This document shows, piece after piece, positions 41,879-48,963 of a stretch of 64,000 bases of DNA. The stretch covers positions 3,092,501 to 3,156,500 of the forward strand of contig NZ_JACHIU010000001.1 of the NCBI RefSeq assembly GCF_014207705.1. Direction: 5' to 3'. Within the stretch, counting starts at the first letter, position 1, and each line of letters opens with the position of its first letter. The position numbers and the translations under genes are program-made. The notes below the pieces were generated by a model. It was not told the origin of the DNA and searched no databases. It worked only from the letters and a program-made list of their open reading frames with translations. Origin of the DNA: Sphaerisporangium rubeum. Lineage in GTDB: Bacteria; Actinomycetota; Actinomycetes; Streptosporangiales; Streptosporangiaceae.

Positions 41879-41963
41879 GATGAGAACACCTCCATGAGGT
41901 GCCGGGATGCGGGCGGTTTGGCGATCGGACCGTGTCCCGGCTCTATCGTCTCCACCTGGCCAT

Positions 41964-42055
41964 CTTGGCTAGGCAGGTTGTGCAAGCTCAATGCTGACTG
42001 GCTTGCCTAGTCATGTCAAGAGGCATGTCCAACTTGTCTAGGAAAGCTGTTCAAG
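41964..42055. promoter_or_regulatory. Three CTTGNCTAG...CAAG repeats in the divergent promoter
   Basis: CTTGGCTAGG (41964), CTTGCCTAGT (42002) and CTTGTCTAGG (42033), each closed by CAAG 15 to 19 bases further on. They fill the 195-bp gap between the WhiB-like and GntR genes and are good candidates for the GntR repressor's operators, controlling both directions. Confidence 0.6.
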
Positions 42056-42073
42056 CGGCAGTACGCTGGCCGC

Positions 42074-42913
42074 ATGAAACTCGACCTGGACGACCCGCGT
42101 CCCCCGTACCTTCAAGTGGCCGCTCAGCTCAGGGCGGCCATCTTGACCAGGAAGTTCGTTCCTGGAGAGAAGCTTCCTTCCGGTCCCGAGTTGGCCAAGC
42201 GCTTCGGCGTAGCTCGCCAGACCATTCAGCAGGCCATCCGCGAGCTACGTGATGAAGGGCTGGTGGTCTCCAGGCAAGGCAGCGGCGTGTTCGTCCGCGA
42301 ACGGATCGCGCGCCCGGTTGGGCTCCGACCCCACATTGAGCAGGCGTTCAAGAAACCAGACGTCACCATCGAATTCGCCGGCTTCTCCGGCGAAACGTTG
42401 CATGGCGCCATCCAGGAACCACTCGACAGCATCCGTGCCGGACGATTGGTGCCTGAAAGCATCACGGTCCGCGTACTCGTGCCGGATGCTGACCGCCCCT
42501 GGTCTCTTCCCTGCCGAGTCGACAACCTGGAAGACGAACCGCTGTTCCGTAAGCGCGCTGAGAGGATCACATCCCGCCACGCTCAGGCGATCGTGGACTC
42601 TGTGCACGAGCTTCGGGACCTCGGGTTGGTGGCATCCGCGTCTGCCGAAGTGCGGATGAGCGGGGAGCCACCGCGCTTCAAGCTCTACATCATCAACGGC
42701 GAGGAAGCGTTCTTCGGCTTCTACCCGGTGACAGAGCACACCGTGGCCCTTGGTGGTGGACCGCTGCCCATGTTCGACCTAATGGGCAAGGATGCTGAAC
42801 TGTTCCATTTTGCAGTAAGCGACGGCGACGACTCCACATCTGGCCTTTTTGTCCAGCAGTCCCGCGCATGGTTCGACAGCGTATGGAGTACGGTAGGACG
42901 GCCGGTCTCGTGA
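42074..42913 (+). CDS. GntR-family regulator of the element (KorSA/Pra-like position)
   Basis: 279 residues. N-terminal GntR winged helix ~8-75 (PPYLQVAAQLRAAILTRKFVPGEKLPSGPELAKRFGVARQTIQQAIRELRDEGLVVSRQGSGVFV). The C-terminal ~200 residues are an effector-binding region that does not look like a standard UTRA domain to me. By position, divergent from the transfer operon, it is the likely repressor of transfer and excision genes. Its stop overlaps the HAD start (GTGA), coupling the two. Confidence 0.87.
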   Translation: MKLDLDDPRPPYLQVAAQLRAAILTRKFVPGEKLPSGPELAKRFGVARQTIQQAIRELRDEGLVVSRQGSGVFVRERIARPVGLRPHIEQAFKKPDVTIEFAGFSGETLHGAIQEPLDSIRAGRLVPESITVRVLVPDADRPWSLPCRVDNLEDEPLFRKRAERITSRHAQAIVDSVHELRDLGLVASASAEVRMSGEPPRFKLYIINGEEAFFGFYPVTEHTVALGGGPLPMFDLMGKDAELFHFAVSDGDDSTSGLFVQQSRAWFDSVWSTVGRPVS

Positions 42914-43590
42914 CCACGGCGGAAGCTATACAGACGGCGTTGGAACACGTGCAATATGTCCTGCTCGACTTCGATGGGCCAGTCTGCGACATCTACGCAG
43001 GCCTCTCTGCGCCAACCGTCGCGGGCCAGCTCTCCAAGATGCTCACTGCCGCCGGGGTAGACCTGCCCGATCACGTACTAACCCAGGATGACCCTCTTGA
43101 GGTATTCCGCTACAGCGCGGTACTGGGAACTGAGGTTAACCGTGCCTTGCAGGAAGCGCTGACGGACTTGGAAGTGAAGGCGACGGCCACAGCCGAGATC
43201 ACACCCGGCGTAGAAGAGATGATCCGCCGGGCTGTGGAGGTCGGGAAGCCGATAGCTATCGTGAGTAACAACTCTGTTGCTAGCATTACAGCGTTTCTCT
43301 CCGCTCGGGGGCTTCTGTCTGCGGTCAGCTACATATCTGGGCGGACGGACCCGAACCCCGCGCTAATGAAGCCGAATCCGTATCTCGTGAGTCAGGCACT
43401 CGACAAGTTGACAGCCCCATCGGAGCAAACAATGCTCGTGGGGGACTCTCTTTCCGATATCGAGGCGGCCAAAGCTGCTGGAGTTATTTCAGTTGGGTAC
43501 GCCAACAAGCCGGGTAAGGCCGATTCTTTCGCATCCGCCGGGGCCGAGGTGGTGGTGACTCGCCTAGATGACCTTGTGCCCGCGCTGTGA
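42910..43590 (+). CDS. HAD-superfamily hydrolase
   Basis: 226 residues from the GTG overlapping the GntR stop. HAD motifs: I LLDFDGPVCD (nucleophile and acid Asp), II VSNNS, III Lys in MKPNP, IV VGDSLSDIEAAKAAG, with a helical cap between I and II. Phosphoglycolate-phosphatase-like. Co-expression with the GntR regulator suggests it may make or remove that regulator's phosphorylated ligand, an inference. Confidence 0.87.
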   Translation: MTTAEAIQTALEHVQYVLLDFDGPVCDIYAGLSAPTVAGQLSKMLTAAGVDLPDHVLTQDDPLEVFRYSAVLGTEVNRALQEALTDLEVKATATAEITPGVEEMIRRAVEVGKPIAIVSNNSVASITAFLSARGLLSAVSYISGRTDPNPALMKPNPYLVSQALDKLTAPSEQTMLVGDSLSDIEAAKAAGVISVGYANKPGKADSFASAGAEVVVTRLDDLVPAL

Positions 43591-43696
43591 TTGTCCCTCT
43601 CGTCCCCACTGTTACCGCACTGCGTCTAACCAGGGAAAACACCCCTCACTAGAGGGACATCCGGGGGACGACTGTCGTTAGCTGTCCCCCAACTGA
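43585..43696. repeat. ~110-bp diverged repeat, copy A
   Basis: Starts at the last bases of the HAD gene with CTGTGATTGTCCC and aligns along its length with 44639-44750: shared blocks GTCCC, CTGT-ACCGC, ACCAG, AGGGACA, GGGGGACG and CTGTC. It covers most of the 161-bp gap before the Mrr-like gene. Confidence 0.65.
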
Positions 43697-43751
43697 GGCA
43701 CAGCGTCGTCTCGGGTGGCCAGCGTCGGTTTCGTTGAGAGATGATGACCAC

Positions 43752-44486
43752 ATGCCAGCATGGGATGACTATCAGGAGAAGGTGGCATCCTTCTTCCGGA
43801 GCATTGGGTTAGAGGCTACTGTAAAGGTGACCTTGCAGGGTGTTAGAACATCCCACGAGATTGACGTAGTCGTGCGTTCCTCTCACGTCGGCTTTGATCT
43901 CATGTGGCTTGTCGAGTGTAAGTACTGGCAGCGGCGCGTATCTAAGTTGCATGTCCTTGGCCTTCGCGAGATCGTCTCTGACACTGGTGCCGATCGTGGC
44001 ATAATTATGTCTGAATCCGGTTTTCAAAGTGGTGCCGCTGACGCCGCTCATCTAACTAATGTCCAGCTCACATCACTTGCTGACTTGTCTGTTTCCGCAA
44101 GTGGTGCGGTCGGTATGGCGCAACTAAGAATGATTAATGAGCGAATGGACTTCTGTCGAGACCGCTACTGGAGTCTGAAAAAGGCTGACCGCATCAAGTA
44201 TAAATTGCGAACCGATGGGATGGTTAAAGGATATGAAGGGTGGATGATTATAGGCGCTGTGGATGCTGCGCTCAGCGCTGCATTTCGTGGCGCATTCCCT
44301 GTCACGTATAGTCAAGTGTATGGGGCGATCGCAAGCCTAGGTGGCGTAGTACGAAATTGGGTGCCGCAGGAATATGATCTTGTGGCAAACACGCCAGTAG
44401 AATTATGTGTGATTCTCGAACCTGAGGTTGCGGAATTGGAGAGACGTCTCGACGTCGCAGAAGCCGCTATGCGACTGAGTGAATGA
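43752..44486 (+). CDS. Mrr-like PD-(D/E)xK restriction endonuclease-family protein
   Basis: 244 residues from ATG 43752 (a TTG at 43734 is in frame). Mrr catalytic core ~5-110: DYQEKVASFFRSIGLEA, EIDVVV with D38, LVECKYW with E55 and K57, then GADRGIIMSESGFQSGA. The remaining ~130 residues are unlike the usual Mrr N-terminal winged helix and may be the target- or partner-binding part. Base composition is clearly less GC-rich than the AICE core, pointing to separate acquisition. Lies between repeat copies A and B. Confidence 0.82.
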   Translation: MPAWDDYQEKVASFFRSIGLEATVKVTLQGVRTSHEIDVVVRSSHVGFDLMWLVECKYWQRRVSKLHVLGLREIVSDTGADRGIIMSESGFQSGAADAAHLTNVQLTSLADLSVSASGAVGMAQLRMINERMDFCRDRYWSLKKADRIKYKLRTDGMVKGYEGWMIIGAVDAALSAAFRGAFPVTYSQVYGAIASLGGVVRNWVPQEYDLVANTPVELCVILEPEVAELERRLDVAEAAMRLSE

Positions 44487-44625
44487 GCCTGAACGGTGCA
44501 ACCGCTTTACCACTCTCCAGCCAGATGACGTGTTTGAATTCCTGATGGCCGGTTCCTACGCATGGAAGATCTCCCATCACGACTTCCTGATGCACCCGAA
44601 GCCGACGTTCCACTACCTGCCTTGA
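44479..44625 (+). pseudogene. Short 3' gene remnant after the Mrr-like gene
   Basis: A 48-codon frame starting with GTG 8 bp inside the Mrr gene end. It reads FTTLQPDDVFEFLMAGSY...HHDFLMHPKPTFHYLP and stops 14 bases before repeat copy B. The G-S/A-Y...HPxP ending resembles the C-termini of fold-type III PLP decarboxylases, but this is a weak guess. It could be a small coupled gene; a remnant is more likely because the ending looks like the last strand of a larger protein. Confidence 0.4.
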
Positions 44626-44638
44626 GACTGTCGCGACG

Positions 44639-44750
44639 CTGTGACTGTCCCCCTTGTCCCTGCTGTCACCGCGCCGCATCCGACCAGCGTATGTACAGTC
44701 CCGCTTCAGGGACACTTGGGGGGACGCGCTGTCCTTGCTGCCCCCCTCAG
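44639..44750. repeat. ~110-bp diverged repeat, copy B, in a gene-free stretch
   Basis: Counterpart of 43585-43696; begins CTGTGACTGTCCC just after the remnant stop. The whole stretch 44626-45185 has no gene I can support; apart from this repeat it holds presumably the promoter of the AlbA_2 gene, with another GGGGGACAGTGG echo near 44780. Confidence 0.65.
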
Positions 44751-45185
44751 CCAGATCCGTCGTTTCCTGGATCCATGCGGGGGACAGTGGCTACGATGCT
44801 ATCGGCGGTGCTGGGCTGAACTCGACTCCCGCATTGATGATCGGTGTATCGCTGATCTGCATGCTTCTCCCCCATATCTCGTACACCCGTAAGCAGAACC
44901 AAAGCCGGGATAAAAGGGGCAAGGTGGTGCGGGATGAGTGTACTAAGAACCTTGAGTTCTCGATCGCAGGCCGGACGGCGGCGCCCCTGATGACGATGCT
45001 ATACACATCCCTCCTGGGATGGTCATACGTCAATGGGGAGGCGGGTTGAGTCCAGCAACGCTCATGTAGCAGAGTCGCCCCCCCAAATGTTGCAGCCCTC
45101 TGAGGAGTCCTCGCGATTGGGCCTTCCAGTCGCCATATTGCCCTTTGCTTATTGTGGTAAATATCGAAGTCGAAATGACAGGTTG

Positions 45186-46187
45186 ATGCGCGCTCAAGAA
45201 GTAGAGGCTAGGGTGCTCGCTCTGGTGGAGCGGATCCTCGGAGGCACCCCGGTTGAAGACTCACAAGTTGAATGCAAGGCTGACTGGCCAAAGGTTGAGA
45301 AGGCGCGGCAACTTGCGGGACATGCTAATAGTGCCCACGGTGAGCCCATTATGTGGATCATTGGGGTCGACGAAAAGAAGCAATGCCTCACTAAGCGTGA
45401 TCCGTCCGTAGACGCCGCGACATGGTGGAATCAGTTTCAGGCGCGATTCGACGAGGGGATAGCGCCTGACCTTACAAATACTCAAGTCGTGCCAATCGAT
45501 GAGGAAAATTCTGTTGTGGCACTCGTGTTCGAGACCGATAGGGCGCCATACGTAATCAAGGTCTCGAACATGGGGAGCGTAGAACGAGACGTGCCAGTTA
45601 GAAAAGGCACCGGAACGCGCTCGGCCAATCGTAGCGATTTGATAAAAATACTCATGCCCGCACAAAAACTACCGGACGTGAGTATGGTGGAGGCCGAGGG
45701 GAGTGCGCACCTAGTTCCAGCCCGTGATTCACAGCCGGAACATCTAAGACTGATATTCCGCAGTTCTGTATTCCTCTATCAGCCCGTTGGTGGGGTTGCT
45801 GTGCTACCTGCGCACCAGATGCGGGCGACTATCGAGTTTCGACAGAAAGATATTTCCGCTGCGCCAGTAAAGCTACCTGCGCGGCTACTCTACTTCGGTA
45901 TGACTAGAGAGGAGCGCGCTAGTCAGCCACGCTTCGGCGTGCTTGGGTATCCAGATGCCGCTTTCGTGGTTGGGGCCGGCGGACTGACTTTGCATATACA
46001 AAAGGACGTAAACCCTAGGGAATTTGTGATGGTAATTCAGGATTGCCCAGAGGTGGTTCTTTCGTACGCACTATCGGTCTCTGGTGCGACTCGGCCACTA
46101 GCTGTATCAGTCAGCCTGATGAGAGCGAATCCACGGGCTTCCTCAAATAATATTGCTCGTTGGTTACTACGAGGCGACCAGTACTGA
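45186..46187 (+). CDS. Schlafen/AlbA_2 DNA-binding-domain protein
   Basis: 333 residues from ATG 45186, chosen because the domain begins there; an in-frame ATG at 45033 would add 51 residues without domain character. The AlbA_2 (Slfn) fold spans ~6-155: RVLALVERILGG, the acidic-Lys motif VECKADW, LAGHANSAHGEPIMWIIGVDE, APYVIKV and VPVRKGTGTRSANRSDLI. The C-terminal ~175 residues are beta-rich and unrecognised. Related Slfn-type proteins occur in phage-defence loci. AT-rich relative to its surroundings. The start has no strong ribosome-binding site. Confidence 0.75.
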   Translation: MRAQEVEARVLALVERILGGTPVEDSQVECKADWPKVEKARQLAGHANSAHGEPIMWIIGVDEKKQCLTKRDPSVDAATWWNQFQARFDEGIAPDLTNTQVVPIDEENSVVALVFETDRAPYVIKVSNMGSVERDVPVRKGTGTRSANRSDLIKILMPAQKLPDVSMVEAEGSAHLVPARDSQPEHLRLIFRSSVFLYQPVGGVAVLPAHQMRATIEFRQKDISAAPVKLPARLLYFGMTREERASQPRFGVLGYPDAAFVVGAGGLTLHIQKDVNPREFVMVIQDCPEVVLSYALSVSGATRPLAVSVSLMRANPRASSNNIARWLLRGDQY

Positions 46188-46270
46188 AATCTCGCTCCAA
46201 GCCGGGCTGTACTTGTAGCGGCCGGCCGCGCTCTGCGCGATGGCTGCAACACTTGGGGGGTAGCGGGTTC

Positions 46271-46291
46271 CTGAGTGACCAACTGCGTGAC
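46271..46291. promoter_or_regulatory. Candidate integrase arm-type sites, right end
   Basis: CTGAGTGAC (46271-46279) and CTGCGTGAC (46283-46291), the same spacing and orientation as at 31886-31906. They lie 99 bp inside attR. The stretch 46188-46389 otherwise shows no gene. Confidence 0.5.
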
Positions 46292-46389
46292 AACGGTAGC
46301 TGACGATCACGAACGGCGGCGTACCTTCGCGGACGACCATTGGCACGTCCCGAGAGGGTTGAACAAGAACCGGATGAGTGTTCGATTTG

Positions 46390-46433
46390 GTTCACACCGA
46401 AGAGGTCACTGGTTCGATCCCAGTATCGCCCAC
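46390..46433 (+). other. attR core (44-bp direct repeat, tRNA-Val 3' half)
   Basis: Identical to 31794-31837. Preceded by ATTTG rather than tRNA sequence, so it is not a functional tRNA. It is the chromosomal 3' end displaced by the integrated element. Confidence 0.93.
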
Positions 46434-46443
46434 ACAGCCCGAA

Positions 46444-46470
46444 GGCCGCTTCCGAATCGTGGAAGCGGCC
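46444..46470 (+). terminator. Original tRNA-Val terminator hairpin, chromosomal copy
   Basis: The same stem-loop as 31848-31874, including the loop GAATCGT, but followed by TTCT instead of TTTT. It now terminates nothing obvious. Confidence 0.7.
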
Positions 46471-46543
46471 TTCTGATCTTCTGGTGACACAGCGTGCCGG
46501 CGCATGATCGGCACGCGCGCCGGTACGGATGCTGGAGCGTACG

Positions 46544-46810
46544 TCACCCCCCGAGGGGGGAGTCGTGTCTCTCGCGTAGCGTGTCGAGTCTGGCGTGGTA
46601 CTCCTCGGCGTCGATCTCGCCGCGGGCGAACCGCCGTGCCAGCACTTCCTCAGCGGACTGTTGCGAGGGAATCCGGTCGGTGCGTGTGGTCTTGCCGGCG
46701 TAGCGGATCGCCAGCACGATCGTCGCGGCCACCAGACCCCAGAAAACCACCATGCCCAGGGTCATGAGTGCGTATCCCCAGCCACCCATGCCGTCGTGGT
46801 CCCACCACAT
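46544..46810 (-). CDS. SHOCT-domain small membrane protein
   Basis: 88 residues from ATG 46810 (a GTG at 46822 is possible). Residues 1-10 are Trp/Asp/Gly-rich, then one membrane helix (GYALMTLGMVVFWGLVAATIVLAIRY), then the SHOCT motif EEVLARRFARGEIDAEEYHARLDTLRE. Widespread in actinobacteria and of unknown function, perhaps oligomerisation. First chromosomal gene right of the element. Confidence 0.85.
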   Translation of the reverse strand: MWWDHDGMGGWGYALMTLGMVVFWGLVAATIVLAIRYAGKTTRTDRIPSQQSAEEVLARRFARGEIDAEEYHARLDTLRERHDSPLGG

Positions 46811-46926
46811 GATCGTCACCACCCGTTCTCATCGCCGGTGCTCACCATGGTGTGTGCACACCCGGTGCCGGCTGAAGGGGCTTCAGTCCCATGTTACTAG
46901 GGGAAGGGCTGCCGGCGGCTTCGGCT

Positions 46927-47691
46927 TCACCGCGCGGGGCGGCCCAGCGCGCGTAGCTCGTCCGGGGTCAGCGCGGAGACGTTCTCGTCGATCGGTGTTT
47001 CGGTGTACTGGTGGATGGTCCAGGTCTTCCAATCGGCGGGTGGGGTGACGGTGCCCCGGGGCTTGCTGTAGTGCGCGACCCAGAGGGGGTATTCGGCGAG
47101 ACCCTTTCCGTAGGTGTCGGCGAAGTTCCAGCCGCTGTAGAACATCGGGGCGACGCCGGTCTTGGCCTTGACGTAGGAGAGCCAGGTCTTGGCCCAGGCG
47201 TTGACCTCGGCGACGGACCGTCCGTCGGTGGTCTCCAGGTCCAGGGTCAGCAGATCGCCGGGTGCGGCGGGCTGTGAGTTGACCACTGACAGGAAGTGGT
47301 CGGCCTCGGCGATGGGGTCGTTGGCCGGGTGACCGTAGTGGTAGGCGCCACGGACGATGCCCTTCTTCGCCAATGCCTGCCAGTGCCTGGCGAAGGCGGC
47401 GTCGCGGAAGGTCGTGCCTTCGGTGGCCTTGATGATGCCGAACTGGGCGGGGCTGGTCTCCCAGTCGTGCTGGGGCTGGTAGTTGGAGACGTCCTGACCG
47501 TAGGTGAGCGGTGCGGATCGCTCCTGGACGTGGGACTGCTCGTGGTTGAGCGGGGCGGCGAACGCCTGGCCGGGGAGACCCGTGAGGGCTGCGGTCGCGG
47601 CCAGGAACGCACCGGCGAACGCGTAGGAGAGGCGCTTTCCAGGGAGGGTCGGTCGGTTCCTCGACGTGGAGGAGGATCGGGGCGTGAGCAT
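46927..47691 (-). CDS. Secreted GH25 lysozyme (N-acetylmuramidase)
   Basis: 254 residues with a Sec signal peptide (1-46, AFAAP cleavage). GH25 barrel: YGQDVSNYQP with D67, FGIIKATEGTTFRD, GAYHYGHP and the catalytic pair in LTLDLETTDG (D151, E153), then PMFYSGWNF and WTIHQYTETP. Cleaves MurNAc-GlcNAc bonds in the cell wall, probably in growth or spore germination. No wall-binding repeats follow. Confidence 0.92.
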   Translation of the reverse strand: MLTPRSSSTSRNRPTLPGKRLSYAFAGAFLAATAALTGLPGQAFAAPLNHEQSHVQERSAPLTYGQDVSNYQPQHDWETSPAQFGIIKATEGTTFRDAAFARHWQALAKKGIVRGAYHYGHPANDPIAEADHFLSVVNSQPAAPGDLLTLDLETTDGRSVAEVNAWAKTWLSYVKAKTGVAPMFYSGWNFADTYGKGLAEYPLWVAHYSKPRGTVTPPADWKTWTIHQYTETPIDENVSALTPDELRALGRPAR

Positions 47692-48090
47692 GTGAGAGAT
47701 GACTCCTGGCTTCCATGCCGCCTACCGGGTCAGCTGACGGGTTCGGACGTGGAAGTGCCCTACGGACGCGACAGGGTCGGCGTCCGATTCACCCCGGAAA
47801 AGAATGGGTCCCCGGCTCCGCGAAGCGCGGACTCGGCGGCCACGCGTACGTCCCCCGCGAGGGAGCCCCGGGGCAGGACGCGGCATGGTCGGGTGGTCGG
47901 GTGGCGACACCGCTCGTACCAGAACGGCGAGAGTGTGCAGCCGTGGCGAAAGCTACGCAGATTTCTATAAAGAGCGCAAGTAGCGGCAAGACTCTTTGAG
48001 TGTCGTGCGGGGCCGGAACGGCTCAGCGGCCCTTGCCTGCAGGGATTTCCCGGCGGGTAGATCTTTCACCACTCCGGCCGTCCTGGAGTG
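47692..48090. other. Gene-free stretch with a possible DUF397 remnant
   Basis: 399 bp between the lysozyme start and the SDR stop. The plus-strand frame through about 47745-47850 reads VEVPYGRDRVGVRFTPEKNG, which recalls the VEVA...VAVRDSKDPxG core of DUF397 proteins, without start or intact C-terminus. Otherwise only the lysozyme promoter is expected here. Confidence 0.3.
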
Positions 48091-48963
48091 TCAGGCGCGG
48101 TGCAGTTGTCGTCCGGGGCGGGTGACGAGGAGTTCGGGGACGACGGCGTTGGCGGAGAGGCGGGTGAGGGCCATCGCCAGTTCCGCGATGTCCGCGGTGG
48201 CGATCATCTCGGTGGGGTCGATGCGGTCGCGGATCCAGGCGGTCATGTCGGTGTCGACGTAGCCGGGGCAGATCGCGGTGGCGGTGATGCCGGCGGGGGA
48301 GAGTTCGGTGTTGATGGAGTGGCAGAAGGCGGTGAGTGCTGCCTTGGTGGCGCCGTAGGCGGCCAGGCCGGGTTCCGGGTAGGTGCCGGTGATGGAGGAC
48401 AAGACGATGATCTTCGTGCCGGTGCCGGTGCCGGTGCCGGTGCCGGTGCCGGTGGTGCCGGTGGTGGTGGGACGGTCGGCGGCGGTCGTGCGCAGGGTGG
48501 GGAGCAGGGCCTGGACCAGTGCGTACGGTGCGCGGACGTTGACGGCGAACTGCTTGTCGAGGCGGGACAGGGGGGCGGTGCCGAGAGGTCCGGCCGTGCC
48601 GGTGCCTGCCGCGATCACCAGGACGTCGCAGCGGCCGTAGGCGGTCGTGTGCGCTTCGGCGACGCGCAGGACGTCCTGCTCGTGGGCCATGTCGGCGGGC
48701 TCGGGCCGTACCTGGCCGCCGTGGGTGCGGAGACGGTCCGCTGCGGCGGTGAGGCGGCCGGGGTCCCTGGCGCAGACGGTGAGGTCGTAGCCGGCCGCGG
48801 CCAGTCGCTCGGCTATGGCCAGGCCGATGCCGCGGGAGGCGCCGGTGACCAGGGCCGCCGGCCGGGTGGCGCCGGTGACGAGGGCCGCCGGCCGGGTGGG
48901 TGTGCGTGCGTGCTCAGGCGGGTGGTCGCTCACCGCGTGCGCGGTGTCGTCGGTGCCGGTCAT
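48091..48963 (-). CDS. Short-chain dehydrogenase/reductase
   Basis: 290 residues from ATG 48963, which overlaps the upstream stop (ATGA). Classical SDR: cofactor loop TGASRGIG, DMAHE, VIAAGTG, catalytic Ser in IIVLSSITG, YGATK (Tyr/Lys) and PGYVDTDM. Two oddities: the first beta strand is duplicated (RPAALVTGAT then RPAALVTGAS), and a GT-dipeptide run (TTGTTGTGTGTGTGTGT) sits just before the catalytic Ser strand. Last gene of a four-gene acyl-CoA module; it probably reduces or oxidises a hydroxy/ketoacyl intermediate. Confidence 0.88.
   Translation of the reverse strand: MTGTDDTAHAVSDHPPEHARTPTRPAALVTGATRPAALVTGASRGIGLAIAERLAAAGYDLTVCARDPGRLTAAADRLRTHGGQVRPEPADMAHEQDVLRVAEAHTTAYGRCDVLVIAAGTGTAGPLGTAPLSRLDKQFAVNVRAPYALVQALLPTLRTTAADRPTTTGTTGTGTGTGTGTGTKIIVLSSITGTYPEPGLAAYGATKAALTAFCHSINTELSPAGITATAICPGYVDTDMTAWIRDRIDPTEMIATADIAELAMALTRLSANAVVPELLVTRPGRQLHRA
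48421..48450. repeat. (GGTGCC)5 microsatellite inside the SDR gene
   Basis: Five exact hexanucleotide copies, extended by degenerate units on both sides. They encode the Gly-Thr run before the catalytic strand. Confidence 0.9.
48841..48900. repeat. 30-bp tandem duplication inside the SDR gene
   Basis: 48841-48870 and 48871-48900 differ at two bases and encode two copies of a ten-residue beta strand plus glycine-loop start. Confidence 0.9.

Larger units (their letters stand above)
31794..46433. mobile_element. Actinomycete integrative conjugative element (AICE), ~14.6 kb
   Basis: Bounded by a 44-bp direct repeat derived from the 3' half of tRNA-Val(CAC). Left to right: tyrosine integrase, excisionase, RepA-like ATPase, primase-polymerase, C5 methyltransferase, small proteins, a clt-like repeat cluster, FtsK/TraB translocase, Spd-like protein, zinc proteins and a WhiB-like protein, all minus; then a GntR regulator, HAD hydrolase, Mrr-like nuclease and AlbA_2 protein, plus. 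A TraB-type translocase without a relaxase or type IV secretion genes is the AICE hallmark. All core functions look intact, so excision and transfer may still be possible. Confidence 0.93.

Noticed and set aside
44654-45049. 131-codon plus-strand frame before the AlbA_2 gene
   Set aside because: It starts inside repeat copy B, has no ribosome-binding site and shows no domain; the stretch is better read as non-coding.
46390-46433. Second tRNA-Val gene
   Set aside because: Only the 3' half from the anticodon loop onward is present; it is the attR copy.
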